Shown piece by piece: positions 46,250 to 58,899 of a DNA stretch of 64,000 nt. A model generated the notes under the pieces. The model was given only the letters and a program-made list of their open reading frames with translations, did no database searches and was not told where the DNA came from. Source of the DNA: Ectobius pallidus (taxonomy: Eukaryota; Arthropoda; Insecta; Blattodea; Ectobiidae); assembly GCA_964059195.1 (NCBI GenBank), contig CAXKWD010000005.1, positions 141,695,686 through 141,759,685 of the forward strand, written 5' to 3'. Each line of letters begins with the position of its first letter. The stretch's first letter is position 1. The position numbers were made by a program, and so were the translations under genes.

Positions 46250-49240
46250 TAATGCTTAATAATTTACAGTGGAGCGACACCCACGACGCGACATTTTTTA
46301 AAAACATTTCTGCTTATATTTTAAGAGTTTGAAAATAAATATGAATTTTGCTTAGAAATCCGGGTTCTAGCCGTAACTTATCCCTAATCTGCCCTGTTAT
46401 AATAGTTCTATGTTCTTGTAAACGTCCATAAACATGTTGACATCAAAGAAGCTTCCTTGAAACTAGATTTTAAGAATTTCTTCTTTATAGGACTGTTCAG
46501 TTATTTGTATTGGTGAGTTTCATTTCCATAGTGATGGGATAGAATAATATAGAGGGTAGAGTATTTTCCACTAAATTTTTATAAACACAATTCCAAGAAG
46601 GCACGTCATAAAATTTACAAATTTTGTGAAGAGTTGTAGTTTCGTGTGATTTGTTACAAATTACAAAATTATACATTTAACTGTTAATTAAACAAATATA
46701 TTACAAAACGTACGTTCAAGTCTTTAACAATATTTACATAATAAGTCGGTTTTATAATAAAGTGTGATGTTTTGTTTTTAAAAACCAATGTGTAACAGGT
46801 AATTGTTTTTTTACAAATTGCAGGCCTACACTACATGAAATTTTATCAACATAACCTTACATATAGAATTTGACAAACTCTGTTACAAGTGTGATTTGAT
46901 TTTTAATTATTCTTGTTTATTATTAAAAAAAAACTTTATGTAACTGTTACATTGGTTTTCTTTCACTTGCTATTGTTATTATTGTTATTTATATTATTTT
47001 TTATTGTTATTTTCCTTGGAAAGCCAAGTGCGAACCTCCTGAAAATCAGCCAAGCACTCCTACCCTAAATTGTTTATAGGTCTACACCACAGGATGACGT
47101 ATGTTGGTGTATGTAGAAGCTTTTACTGCATTGGAGAAGAGTTATAGTTTTCCACTCGACTGAAAGGGTGTGGCTTATAACAGCCACTGGAGGGCAAATC
47201 AATTTATTTAACCATTTTCAGCACTCACAAATCAAGAACACCCCCCACACCCACACCGGACACGCTTATAGAATTACTTCATGTGAATTGGATGAATAGT
47301 TGCTGTCCGTTCAAATAGCTGCTCTCTTTTTGTGTAGAAAACAGCTTTCCAAATAACTGGCTTCGTTCCAGAAAAAGTTTTACAATTATTTCACACTCTT
47401 ACAGTCTGTCTCTTATACAAATGATGACAGGCGAGTTTAAACTCACGTCAGTTTTTATACTTCTGCATATTTTAAAGTTCCCGGGAATGACTTGTGAAAT
47501 GGAGTAGTAAGAAAATGACATGTGTCCATAACTTAAGATTAATGAAATACGAACAGGCTCTATAGGAGAAAAAAACTAAACTCTGTGGCGCTGCTTCCAT
47601 AGAAAAGGAGAAGTAAGAATTAGAAAGAATAAAGGATAATAGAAAGCCGACATGACTCTTCATAGTTTTGTCATCAGTATTTTTATTACACACACACACA
47701 TATATATATATAATATATAGGCAGGCCTATCATAGCAGTACATATGAAAGATGCATAATATAATTTAGCGCATTCTAAATATCTTATATATTTTGAAGCA
47801 GAAACTATATAAAAACGTATTTTCGTGTTTTACCTTCTTCGGTTGCACCCAGAGTGTCCTTCGTTTTTCTTTGTGTTTGAATTTAAAAAATACCATGTTT
47901 TGATTAATATTCTGGATGAATTAACACTCTGGGAAAAGACTATAGACTTGGCTCTAAATAGCAGATTAGGTAGAAATAAATGATGAATATTAAATGGGCA
48001 AATCAATAGCTCTTACAAAATCAAGTGCTGAAATTCCCTTTTTTCTTCTCCCACTACGGCTTTATCAGTACCATAGGTAGGTCTACTAAGTTATAAAATC
48101 CCGGTATTGCTTTGGATTCTGAAATGCAATGTTGCTATTTTGAAGTTCCCTTAACCCAAAAATACAACTTTCAGAAACTGGTTTGCACAAGTGTATATCT
48201 GTGTCTGTGTATGTATGTAAACAGCATAGGCTATCTAGAGAATGAAAAATCATATAGAAACAAGATGTTATATTTTGTTAGATGTCGTCTAGGAATGTGA
48301 CACAAAGATTGGCGACGACTTTTTCTTAAGTTATATTTTTTACGCCAGATGATTATACTAAGTGTTAAAACTAGTATTTGAAACAATTTTTCCATCCCAT
48401 CCACAAACTCAGATTTTAAGATAAAATTCTAACATTCTGAAATTCTATTATAAAAAAAATTAAAAAAGAAGGGAAAAAAGTCTTTGAGTGAACTGCAGTA
48501 CAGCCATTTACTCTGTTTTTCATATTTTTTCTAATTTAAGTATCAATATGCAGTAAACTCGTATAATAAAATGTTTGCATTAGTGTTTAATTACATATTT
48601 CTAGTTATTATTACATATGTTATACATATTATATATATTGTGTAATAATGTAATGTTTTGTCTACGTTCATTCCATATTTCATACTTTGATACAGTATTA
48701 CATACATTCTGGGCTCCTGTCATCATCTGTAACGTCAAATGACGCGACTTGAGCACTGCAAGAAATTACAATTACACTCCAAAATTTTTTAAGGGATTTG
48801 GAAAAAAACGAAAATCCTTTAACATTTTAGGATTTATTAACCGTAGTCTAACATCTACTTCTTGGAAATGCTACGAGGATTAGCATAGAGTGCTCTGTAC
48901 TTTCATTCTGTACTGTGCATGTCTTATCAGTAAGTGTTAAATTCTGCAAGCAGTGCATTACTCATCATTCACTTCCTCGTCTTTATACCTCCTTTGTTCC
49001 ATAGATTAGTTCCGTAAATACCATTGCTCTATGTTAGTTTTCTCCCACATGATCTAAGCACGTCACTTGAAGCAAGAACTCCATAACTGACATTATGTGC
49101 ATTTTGTGAAGATAAAAATATTCAATTTCCGATGTCGTGGAGCCAAAATACTTGAGTTACAATGGTTAAGTTTAATGCTTTATAATAGAAATGGCTCCCG
49201 TATTATAAAGCCATGAAGAACCTTTGGCTTTCTAGAGGTT
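46250..49240. other. AT-rich DNA, no gene seen
   Basis: A CA and TA microsatellite lies at about 47689-47720. Short chance frames only. Confidence 0.45.
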
Positions 49241-49241
49241 A

Positions 49242-49427
49242 ATGCCGGTTGTCGACCAAGAGCTAAGCTAAGTTAGTTTAGCTTAGCTCACATACAGTGC
49301 GGGATTTCATATGTAGTTGTGCCGACAAAACTACATATGAAATCCGGCACAACTATGTATGAAATCCCTCACTGTATGTGAGTTAAGCTAAACTAACTTA
49401 GCTTAGCTCTTGGTCGACAACCGGCAT
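49242..49427. repeat. Near-perfect palindromic foldback element
   Basis: Arms of about 83 bases start ATGCCGGTTGTCGACCAAGA and end with its complement, around a loop of about 20 bases. Each arm repeats the AGCTAAGCTAA/TTAGCTTAGCT theme and GGATTTCATATGTAGTTG. Arm identity is over 95% by eye. It is noncoding. TAA-like bases flank both sides but a target duplication cannot be fixed. Confidence 0.92.
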
Positions 49428-49429
49428 AA

Positions 49430-51990
49430 AGCTCCCCAGGGGTTTTAATAGCGGATCATATTTGTTAATCCCTTGGCCAAGTTTACTTATTTCAGTGTTC
49501 TGCACTCCACCAGCACTTTTCACTCTGAACTTCACAACTACTTTGATCCGCCTTCTTAAGCCATTTTAATAAGCTCGTTTTTAAAAGTATAATTTCAGTT
49601 TAACCACTGATTCCGGGATTTAGATAAAGTAAAAATCCTGGGCACGGAGTCCGGGAGGGACATAAAGCTGGTGGGAAGATTTGCGGCGTGTTAAAGAACT
49701 CCAAGCCTAAATTAGATCCTTTGGACAAAACCTCCAACCCTTCCTGAGAGAGTTTCTGAGACGATGGAAAGTAGGCACAACGAAATTAAACTTGGTACTG
49801 AAACCTCCACTCCGAGGTCCTGTACCCCATCATAGGTCCTGGTATAAGTTTCTGTTAGAGACTGAGGCGACCTCAGGGCCTTAATTCAGAAAGATTAAGC
49901 CAGGAGTCTACCCGCGACCTTCGGGTTAGTAGCACTTTGCGTAAAGTGCACCACGGCACCAAAACACAATATAGCATTGATAACAACTGATAGTAATTAT
50001 AAAATCAAAGGAAAATAACCAGAACTAAACCACGACACAGGTGGCTGAGTAAATTAGCTAAAAATCATAGTGTGGCCTAAATCTTAAGGGATCAACTCAA
50101 CCTCTATAGGTATGGTATCAGTAGTAACAATGGTGTGCAGGTTGAAAGTGCTTAGGACTGCCAAATACCTGAAAATCCAAGAGCCTTAATTTTTAGGGAC
50201 GTTAGGGGAAAATCCAAGCTTGTATTGTACAGGTAGCACTTTACTTTTTAATTGAAGTAATCAAATTAAAAATTGATTCTTTATCGTACATTTTAAAGTT
50301 AAACTGTAAATGCTTGATAAAAAATTATGAAGTAAACCACCTTTAAATCTATAATAAATTCTTACAGAAGTAAACTAATCTCTAAATGACTCAGGGTTTT
50401 CATTTGAGTTCTATAGCTCCTTCATTCTTCCAGAGTTCAATAATGATGAGGGATCAGCCCAACCTCTTAGTCATAAGACTCTAGGAGAGGGAAGAACAGA
50501 CAAGGCATGAAACGGCTGATAAATTTGCCTATGGATTCTCTCCCGGGATTTTTAACATGTTTAATACCTTCGATTCTCTTTCAAAGGAAACAAGCTTGAG
50601 ATTTTTTGCTCTGAAACATCAGATGTTCTCAGCAGGGATTAAATCTGGATATCTTGCATCTACTGGCGCTGACTTTTTTAAATAACGAATTTAATTGATT
50701 TCTTCGAAAACTTCGTGACTTTAAACTGCAAAGATAAAGATAGAATCAGTAAAAACTCATAGCGACAGATGAAGCATTGAATTGCTGTACACGTTTGAGC
50801 TGTGTTAAGTGCACGTCAGTTGCAATATGCAGGAAATGGTTTCTCCCCTTACTCACTTCATAAATGTTGGTTGTCTGCCAATGCCTGCAGATATAGTCTT
50901 CATGTCTTTCTAGGTTATACTTGTTTTATATGTTAAAGGCACGAAGTATTGCATTGAATTAGGCTGAACAGACGTCCCCGATTTTGTGCTCCTGTACCCG
51001 GAGAGCACATGTCTTCGGCAAACAATTTTGTCACCGGAAGTTTCTAAGTAAATAATAAAAAATAGTAATTTTGTCACAAACCAACAGCGGTATGAGGTAT
51101 TCAGCATTTCAGAAAATAATTCCATTTCATTTCAATTTTTTCCTAAAAATAATTGCATCACTTATGTGACTTCCAGGTGGTAATTTCTTTGCTAACGGCT
51201 TTCAATTAATTCATCTTCGAGCAAAAAGGTCAAATGAGGTTTTTTTACGTAATTTTTTTCTTCCTCGTTTTCCTTTTATCCTCGTTTTTCCTTTTTTCCT
51301 ATTTTCCTATTTTCTTTTTTCCCTATTTTCCTTTTCCCTATTTTTTATCTTTTTCCCTCGTTTTCCTTTATTTCCTTTTTCGTTGTTTTCCTTTTTTCCT
51401 TACAACACCCATGCTCGAAGCGGGACTCGAACCCGCGGCTAAGGAAACCGGCAAATGTCAGAATGCAGAAAGAGAAAAACGTATTCTCTGTGCTTGGTAG
51501 TCTATAGGGAAAATCACGTGAATATTTCACATTTAATTTATATTTTCAACTTCTTATAAGCAACACGTAATTTATTGTATAGGCCTACAGGAAGTACAGG
51601 GTTTATAGTATTTTACTTACATAACTTTTCACTATTTGGTTATCATAGGATAGATAACTTTTCAGCCAACTTCAAACTCAATATCAATTCTGCCACTGTC
51701 AATTGATAATTTGCAGATTGTAGGCTTTAACTATTTACCTCCTCTGGCAAGGGGCTTAGGGCTTCAGTCCATAAAAGAGGGGACAAATCTATGGCTCACA
51801 CACATACTCACACTGGACATGAAGGATTCACTGGTGTGGGTTCAGTATACCCTATATACCCTATCATCCCTAACTTCACTCAGTTCTTTGAGGAAAGCTG
51901 CAGAGATAACAGAGGCCGAAGATCCTTTGTCACAGGTTCTACTTCGCAAAACTGTTATTAATATTATAAATGGTTTGAACTTTTCTCGGC
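49430..51990. other. No gene; repeat remnants
   Basis: At 49790-49960 and about 50085-50170 are SINE-like remnants (CGACCTCAGGGCC, ACCCGCGACCTTCGGGTT). A pyrimidine-rich TTTTCCT tract covers about 51240-51400. A reversed tRNA-like segment (GGGTTCGAGTCCCGCTTCG on the minus strand) lies at 51410-51445. Overlapping frames at 51711-52097 and 51842-52183 are partly produced by the foldback at 52 kb. Confidence 0.45.
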
Positions 51991-51996
51991 GAATAC

Positions 51997-52421
51997 TATG
52001 TAAAAGTTCTTCACGGGCTAACAGCCGAGTCGAGGTTTCAAAAAAACTCCGTGCTTTCGGACTCCATCTCTGTGTCCATCTTCTGGGAAATTGGTAGAAA
52101 GAGAAGGTGGAAGGGCCTGTATATATAGGCCGGAGCAGTTGTGAGTTCCAGCCAATGGCAGCGTCAGAAAATAATTTGTTCAAAATTCACGTAGTCAAAG
52201 GAGAAGGCGGACGTCCTTTGACTAGGTGAATTTTGAACAAATTCTTTTCTGACGCTGCCATTAACTGGAACTCACCAACTGCTCCGGCCTATATATACAG
52301 GCCCTTCCGCCTGCTCTCTCTACCAATTTCCCAGAAGATGGACTCAGAGATGGAGTCCGAAAGCTCGGAGTTTTTTAAAACCTCGACTCGGCTGTTAGCC
52401 CGTGAAGAACTTTTACATGTT
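51997..52421. mobile_element. Long foldback element
   Basis: Arms 51997-52202 and 52214-52421 are reverse complements at roughly 90% or better, with an 11-base loop between GTCAAAGGA and TCCTTTGAC. Each arm has a TATA-like CCTATATATACAGG (or its complement), the motif GATGGACTCAGAGATGGAG, and CCCGTGAAGAACTTTTACAT at the outer end. Short frames on both strands (51842-52183 minus, 52233-52436 plus) come from the arms. A deleted relative is at 1819-1948. The element ends about 70 bases before the integrin exon. Confidence 0.9.
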
Positions 52422-52491
52422 ATTAATATTGTCTAATTAATCAGCGCTGAGAAAGCCTCAAGTCTTATGCAGGATATTTATTTATTTGCAG

Positions 52492-52619
52492 GTTACTGGT
52501 AGGAGCACCGCTGGGTAGGAATCTTCAGCCAGGCACAAACCAGTCAGGAGCACTTTACAAATGCCCACTGACAACCCAACACTACGACTGTGAGCAGGTT
52601 GTCACTGACGGCAAAAGAA
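52492..52619 (+). CDS. Integrin alpha exon (alpha-PS1-like), propeller blade 1
   Basis: Integrin alpha subunits are membrane receptors that pair with a beta subunit and bind matrix; the alpha-PS1/alpha-3/6/7 class binds laminin. This exon follows the acceptor ATTTATTTGCAG and is followed by donor GTAAGT at 52620. It is 128 bases: one base closing a codon, 42 codons, one base opening the next. It encodes LLVGAPLGRN, LQPGTNQSGALYKCP, then DCEQVVTDGKR. LLVGAP followed by SGALY.CP is the outer strands of the first FG-GAP blade; the two Cys (KCP and DCEQ) are positioned like the family's blade disulfide. LQPGTN and the DCEQV spacing favour alpha-PS1 (mew) over alpha-PS2. No stop or frameshift is present, so the exon looks functional. 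The upstream exon must end two bases into a codon; I did not find it. Confidence 0.9.
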
Positions 52620-53595
52620 GTAAGTTCCATGTTGTTCCCATGTGTTAAATTTCATTCACTGACTTCGCATACACTATAGAAATATTTACATAGACAAATC
52701 CCACCATTCACATCTGCTGTCTGGGTCATTTATACATTCATGTAAATATTTCTGCAAAGTTTTGGCACGGTTTCTGTTCTAAGATTAATTTTTCACCGGA
52801 TGAATGTTAAAGAGAGATTGAATCGTACAACTCTATACGTTGTTCTTAACTTCTGGACTATATTACAGAGTTAAAATTCCTATGACATACTCCTGTGGCT
52901 TTTGGAATAGATGTTGAATAGGGTCCTGCTTCTGAACACAAGTCATATAGTTAGCAAAACACAACTAAATGTTTTCTTGTAGAAGCAACAGTTCTTGTAT
53001 CTTTGAGTGAAGGAGTGATCAACTGTTCTATAAGTGTGTTTTACCCAAAAACCCACAATTTTTTTTATTTTACTTATGTGTATATAAACTTATTTTATTT
53101 TACCTGTCACACTGCACACTTCCAAACGAGGATTCCTTTTCAAATCCTCATCTATTAGGTCCAATGCACAAGTCAGATGAGTAATGTACTGATTTTGAAG
53201 CATTCTTTATAAATACGAAGACAGGATATGGCAGATATTAAAATTCTTATATTTGCCTAGCCAGTTATTTATACAAAATGGTTCTTCATAAAAGCATAGA
53301 GGCACTCTTTGTTTAATTATGAATTAATGTGTTTCTGTGGCAAAATAGGGTTTCCTTCCTGGAGATTAAATAATAATAATAATTATGAATTTAATAAAAA
53401 TCTATCCATATACCAAGAGATTGATTTCCAGAAGTATTCTCAAAAATTTTAATCTTTTCTTTTGGGGTAGAAACAGAAAGGAGAAACATTAATTTCCATT
53501 TCTGATACAATCAGGTATACATACACTTCAACTTTTCCCAAGAGAATAGGTTCCTTTTGTTTGTATATGTTATTTCATCATTGTAGTCTACTGTT

Positions 53596-53735
53596 AGACC
53601 ACCTGTGAGGTCTAAGAGGTTAGCATCGCTGACTATGGATTTGCAGTTCTGTGTCATTTGCCATCTGCTTATGGCAAACCTAGTCCCTCAAAGGGTTGTA
53701 GCATCACAGAGTTTAATTTAGTTTTAGTCTGTAGT
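53596..53735 (+). repeat. Family D SINE fragment
   Basis: GGTTAGCATCGCTGACTATGG (head), GCCATCTGCTTATGGCA and GTAGCATCACAGAGTTTA (tail) match 58900-59180 and the reverse of 23395-23695. The middle of the element is missing. Confidence 0.7.
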
Positions 53736-54483
53736 TGTTTAAAGCATATAATTTTGGCCGCACCAAACAAATTCTGTTTTGATTGAACAGCGAATAAAGC
53801 GTATTAACATAATGCACACACACTGTAGATGGCTACCCATGAATCAAATAATACATGTTGCTGGGCCTGAAAAATTCTCTCCTGCCATTGTGTTATACTG
53901 CAATCATTAAACAGAAGATATTCAAGATGTGAAACACACGATACTAGTACCCCAGCATTTAGAGTAAAATGAGAAAGGGATTGACAAGTGACTAACTTCA
54001 GCAAGGCTGTGTATTTCGTTATAGCAAGTGACTACTGTTTTACTGTCACTATTTCTTAACAAATGCCTGTAACCGTAGGCGAGGTAGAAAATTTCATTAG
54101 GATGTGCCAGGCCACAATACTATTATGACATGAAATAATTGAAGACAGGCTACAATGAGTAAAACCTATTGATTGCAAGTTATTAATAAAATGTTACAAA
54201 ATTAAATGTAAGCCATGAATAGATAGAACATTATGCTACGAGCATTATTAAGACACTAGTGTTTTTATGAAATGAGCTAAGCAAGTTTCATAATTTTCAT
54301 ACCAATGTTTTAATTATCATGATAGGCAAGTTGCATATGACATTTTCGTTCGACCGTAATTAAATGTTTAAGTTTTGGATTTTGAGAATACCTCGTAATT
54401 GATGAAGCATACAACTCTCGGACAACAGCTCTTGGTAGTTCTAGTCTTTCCAATAGATGGCAGGCTGCAGGACATCTCTGTAC

Positions 54484-54529
54484 GTAGAAAATCTTCTCGG
54501 GTTTGCAGCCAGGTGAGAAGATTTTCTAC
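54484..54529. repeat. Perfect 15-bp hairpin
   Basis: GTAGAAAATCTTCTC and GAGAAGATTTTCTAC flank a 16-base loop GGGTTTGCAGCCAGGT. A related CTTCTCGGGTTGAGAGCCAGG without the second arm lies at about 34566, and AGAAAGCCTCAAGTCTTA at 52449 resembles AGGAAAGCCTCAAATCTTA just after this hairpin. Confidence 0.85.
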
Positions 54530-57042
54530 ATAAGATTCGCCAGGAAAGCCTCAAATCTTACATCTCTGTACGCTTTAACGTAAAAAAAAAGGCACATTAA
54601 AAACCATGAAATGAACTCAATTTAGTATAATATTAAAATTAATATGAACAGAATTGATTGTATTTTAAATATAGATTGTTTAATTGTGCAGTTTCATTTG
54701 ATGGTCTCAAAGTTTCAAGATCGTTCTGTGTTTGATAATAATCAATACCACACCTGTGCTATAATGATTGTTTGGTTTAACAAAAAATGCCTCTAAAAAA
54801 AGTATTAAATTCATGTATTATTTTGTAAGCACTGATATTAAATGAAGAATTGTTAGATAAAAGTTATGCACAGAATATTCCAGTTAGCTTATTTAAATTT
54901 GAAAGATGTTTCTTGTACTTAGGTGTTTTGAGAGATTCACAAGTTCATTAGAAGGGCCCAGGCAACCCCATCCCGCCGGGTTGTTCATCATGTGCTGTGA
55001 CTCTTTGTAATTATGTACAATAACTTACCGTATAAATTTATTATAGTTATTAGGTCAAAAGTTTGTGAAAATGTGAACTAATGCAATATTCAATGAAAGT
55101 TCAGATGTCTATAATGTATAAAAACAGAATACTTCAAAACTTATAAGTTGATTTTTGTAGATTTCATTTTTTTTTCTAAGATAGACTGAATTCCTGCAAA
55201 CTGAGAGTGCAATGTGAAAATAATGACCATATTTAAGTTACAACGTTCCATCCCAGCCCCACATCAAGAAATTCACTGCCATTCACATTTATTGTTTTAC
55301 AACTAAAATTGTGGCACTGTGTGCCATGAATGAATGAAATTGAGTGGGTCGAGCCCTTTCGGCCCCGTGCACGTAGGCCACCTAATTGGACCCATTGTGC
55401 CCCTTTTACTGTAGAATTTATCCAAGTCCTGATGCCTTCAGAAAAAACCAGATTGATCTTGGATTCATTCTTCTTATATCTTCTGATCTCAGTTTATCCG
55501 AGCCCAGGACTGCGTGCCATCATGCAGAACAGAACATTTCAATCTCGCAGCCAAACATTCATCATACCAGTATTGAAACCAAACAGAGAAATTATCATTT
55601 TGTGTCCCAGTTCAATTAGCAGTACATTTATTTTCTTTCTTTTGTGGTTATATGTAAAATAGAATATGTAGTGTGTTTTGCTCCTTTGTTTGGGCTGGGT
55701 GCATTGATAAGGGTTAAGATATCGTGGTTGTTAAATTCTCTTATTTTTCAGGTGTATCTCAATTTCTTCTACAAACAACATTGGTATGCTTAGTAATCTT
55801 GACTTTTAAAAATGTATCTACACGTGTTTCATAGTTGTAAATTGTAAAGTAGTTTATCTACTTTGATCTGGTAGTTGTATGTATTTGGTAGTTATTATTA
55901 GAGTAGTTGTATAGAGCACTGAAATAGAGCCCATTTATAACAACAAAATGCTGGTTTACCCTTGTTAAAAAATTTAATACATATATCAGAAAAGTCTTCA
56001 AAAAATCAAATGAATTGTTAACATGGGAAAAACTGTATGTTAGAATTTACTTTCAAGTAAATTTATTATTTTTATCAGAAAGAATAGTTTCAATTAAATT
56101 AATTTTGAAGGAATTTACAAAACATTGATTGAATTGGATGTTGTTGTAAGTGGGTTTGTAGGAGGCTTTCTTCAAATGTATACCCTTAAAATATTGATTC
56201 TTTTCTTCGCTTGGGGCAAAGTATTTATGGAATAGGTAGGCTATATATTGTATAAAAAATATCATGGTCAAATTGTTCATATCAATTGCGATTTTTATTA
56301 TATTTCCCGTTTATTAATACATATTTAATTGGAGATTAATAAAATTTGTAGCCTAATCATTACTGTATTTCTTACAAATACAAGCAAATAGTTCAGAAAT
56401 AATATTTATAGTCTACGTTAGTTGATTGTAGAATCAATGAAAATCATACCAGTAGATAATGTGCTCTCTAGCAAAGACTTAAGACATGTCTGTAATTAAA
56501 ATATACATTTTATACCTTTTAATTGTAATATAATTAGGTAAATTAAATAATGTGAATTAATGGTCATATATATTAAAACTGTGTCAATTATTACCGCATA
56601 AGATGTGTTTGATGACAAGTGGATTGTTTGACATAAAAGGTGTTTTTTTACTTTTTAAATAGTAGCCTAATATAACACACAATATAAATATTTTGTTAAA
56701 ATTTTAAGGTTAATTAATTTTCTGCTTCAAACATAAGTTTAAAGTAATCATATGTGCATATCTCCTAGTGTAGGTATCAGTGTAAGTAGTGTATATTTGC
56801 CTTCTATCATGTTTGAAGCAGAAACAGTTGAACAGAAGGCTTATTGAAGAAGAAAATAATATTCCAGGCTTAAACAAGTTAAATGTTTGGGTATATCATT
56901 AAGAAAAATCCTACCTTATAGTTGTATGTTCTTTTTTATTCAGTGTCTGGCTGTCTGCTGTTCTGTTTTTTATTTTATGTTTTCCTATTTTAGTTTTGAT
57001 GTAATGAAAGTGTTGTTTTTGTTTTGGCCGTGGCATTTGCAG

Positions 57043-57069
57043 ATCCAGCTGACGGACAGTATGATTACT
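57043..57069 (+). CDS. Candidate 27-base integrin microexon
   Basis: GGCATTTGCAG precedes and GTAAGT follows (57070). The 27 bases contain no stop in the phase set by the exon at 52492-52619: its single leftover A plus AT gives AAT, and the joined reading is DGKR then NPADGQYDY, leaving one base T for the next exon. In-frame length (nine codons) and matching phase on both sides mean inclusion or skipping keeps the frame. It would fall in the loop after the blade-1 cysteines, which varies in length across this family. Similarity to known integrins cannot be judged from nine residues, so the evidence is splice sites plus phase. Confidence 0.55.
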
Positions 57070-58899
57070 GTAAGTTGTTGTCTCTACTGGTCAGATTGCC
57101 GCTGAGGTTGGTTTGGCTTCCCCCCTCCCATCTTCCTCCTACACCCTGGCCCGCTCGCATGCACCTGCATGCACCATGCCATGCTATGATCTTGCATTAC
57201 GATGCATTGTATATTGCCTGCAATTGAATGTCATATCACACCGAATCACAGCGCAGATCTGTGATTCTCATATGCTGTAAAAATAGCCACGCTCTGCTAC
57301 CATTTAAATAATATCATGTACAAAAAACTTGGACAGGTATGACTTCTGTATATATGTATCAAAAACTTTGAGTTATCCTTATCAAAATTTCCAAAAGTTA
57401 ATTATAATTATTTACATAAAGGGATTAGTTATTAGTTATTAGTCTTCTTTCTCTATATATAATTAAAATAAACTATCCGGATTCGCTGAAAACTCTGCTA
57501 ACCTCACTGTAAATTATCATTCACATTCAAAAATAGTTTACCATAAATTCTAAAATAGTGCAGTTCTTATATTTCTATGGATTTATGATTCTCTTCACAA
57601 AACATCTCCAATGTATATTTGTACATACAATACTGTTGTTCACTCCTGTTTTGTCTACTGTTATATGAACATAAACAATTCTAATCAGAAAGCATACTAA
57701 ATCTAACAAGACAAAGCTGGAATAATGAACAATGGACTTTCATTCATTACTTATTTTAATTTTAAGCTTCTTTCATTTTTATATAATTTTCTCCAGTCCA
57801 GATTGAGGATTCTCCTCTTGTAAATATCAATAAAAGTTCTAAATTACTAGATTATTATGTTAATGCAAAGCATTATTTTGCACAACCAGTACTGCTATGA
57901 TAGTCGTCCAGTTCTAGTTCTGACTATTTTACTGTTCAATTCCTATCAGGCATATTAGAATGTTTAGTACGTGAATACTCAAATTAAGTAGACATTTCAG
58001 AGAAAGTACAGTACTTATTCACATAATTCATGCCATCGCATAATTCACACACTGGAAATTATAATGTAAAATTTTTAATTTTTATATATTCTGGAATATT
58101 TGATACATTTACGTACTATATTGTCAAGCCTCTTCCATGACCTAGTAAATACTTTTGCATTGTCGGTTAAATTCCTTGCTTTCATGTGAATTGTGACAAT
58201 AGGAACAGCTTTAGAATCTTTCCCAAATGCCACAGCAACTGTACAACGGTAGATTTCTAAGCCCTTCTACCCGATGGAAGTGGGATAACAATTTATATAG
58301 TGCTATTGTACCTTAGGCAGGTACTTTGTGTGCAGTCATTGAGATTAAGAGGTCCAGGTTCAATTATGTAAAGTGCAGTAAAATCATTGTGATGTCCAAA
58401 AAATATTCAAGTCATATGACAAGTTTCAAATTAAAAGTGATTCAATACATGGATACAATCTGAACATTATTATAGTTCTGAGGAAGATCAGTAATGGATC
58501 ACTATAAGTTTTCGCATGTGTTTTTATTAAAATGAATGTAAACAATTTTTGTAATGGTTTAATAATTTCCTCGCATAAATCATGCATCCTATTTTAGATT
58601 ACGAAATTAGCATAAAAAAGTGTGTGAATTACACGAGTAAATACAGCACTCTTAACAACTTTATGGAGCTTACTTTTCTATTAAAATTCTATATATAAAT
58701 GAGGTACTTCCAAATATTTTCATTTGTATTTCCGAACTTCAGCTCCCAGAATTTGTGACACTTGAGTACAATAATCCCTTTGCAGGCCTTGGTAGGGCCT
58801 CTGATTTTTTTAATTTCTAATCATTTGTTATATAAAATTACGAGTTTTCAATATGCATTGACCACCATCTTTGGTTTAATCGTTTATGGAAAGTTAATT

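Larger units (their letters stand above)
52620..57042 (+). other. Inferred integrin intron
   Basis: It begins GTAAGTTCC and would end GGCATTTGCAG, 4.4 kb. It contains a family D SINE fragment (53596-53735) and a perfect 15-base hairpin (54484-54529). Frames at 55330-55662 and elsewhere have no recognisable motif. Confidence 0.6.

Noticed and set aside
51711..52436. Frames of 128, 113 and 67 codons beside the integrin exon
   Set aside because: They are largely the translated arms of the foldback element; none continues the integrin reading frame.
57070..57240. Longer integrin exon continuing past 57069
   Set aside because: The continuing frame gives Pro-rich sequence unlike any integrin, and a consensus GTAAGT donor lies at 57070.
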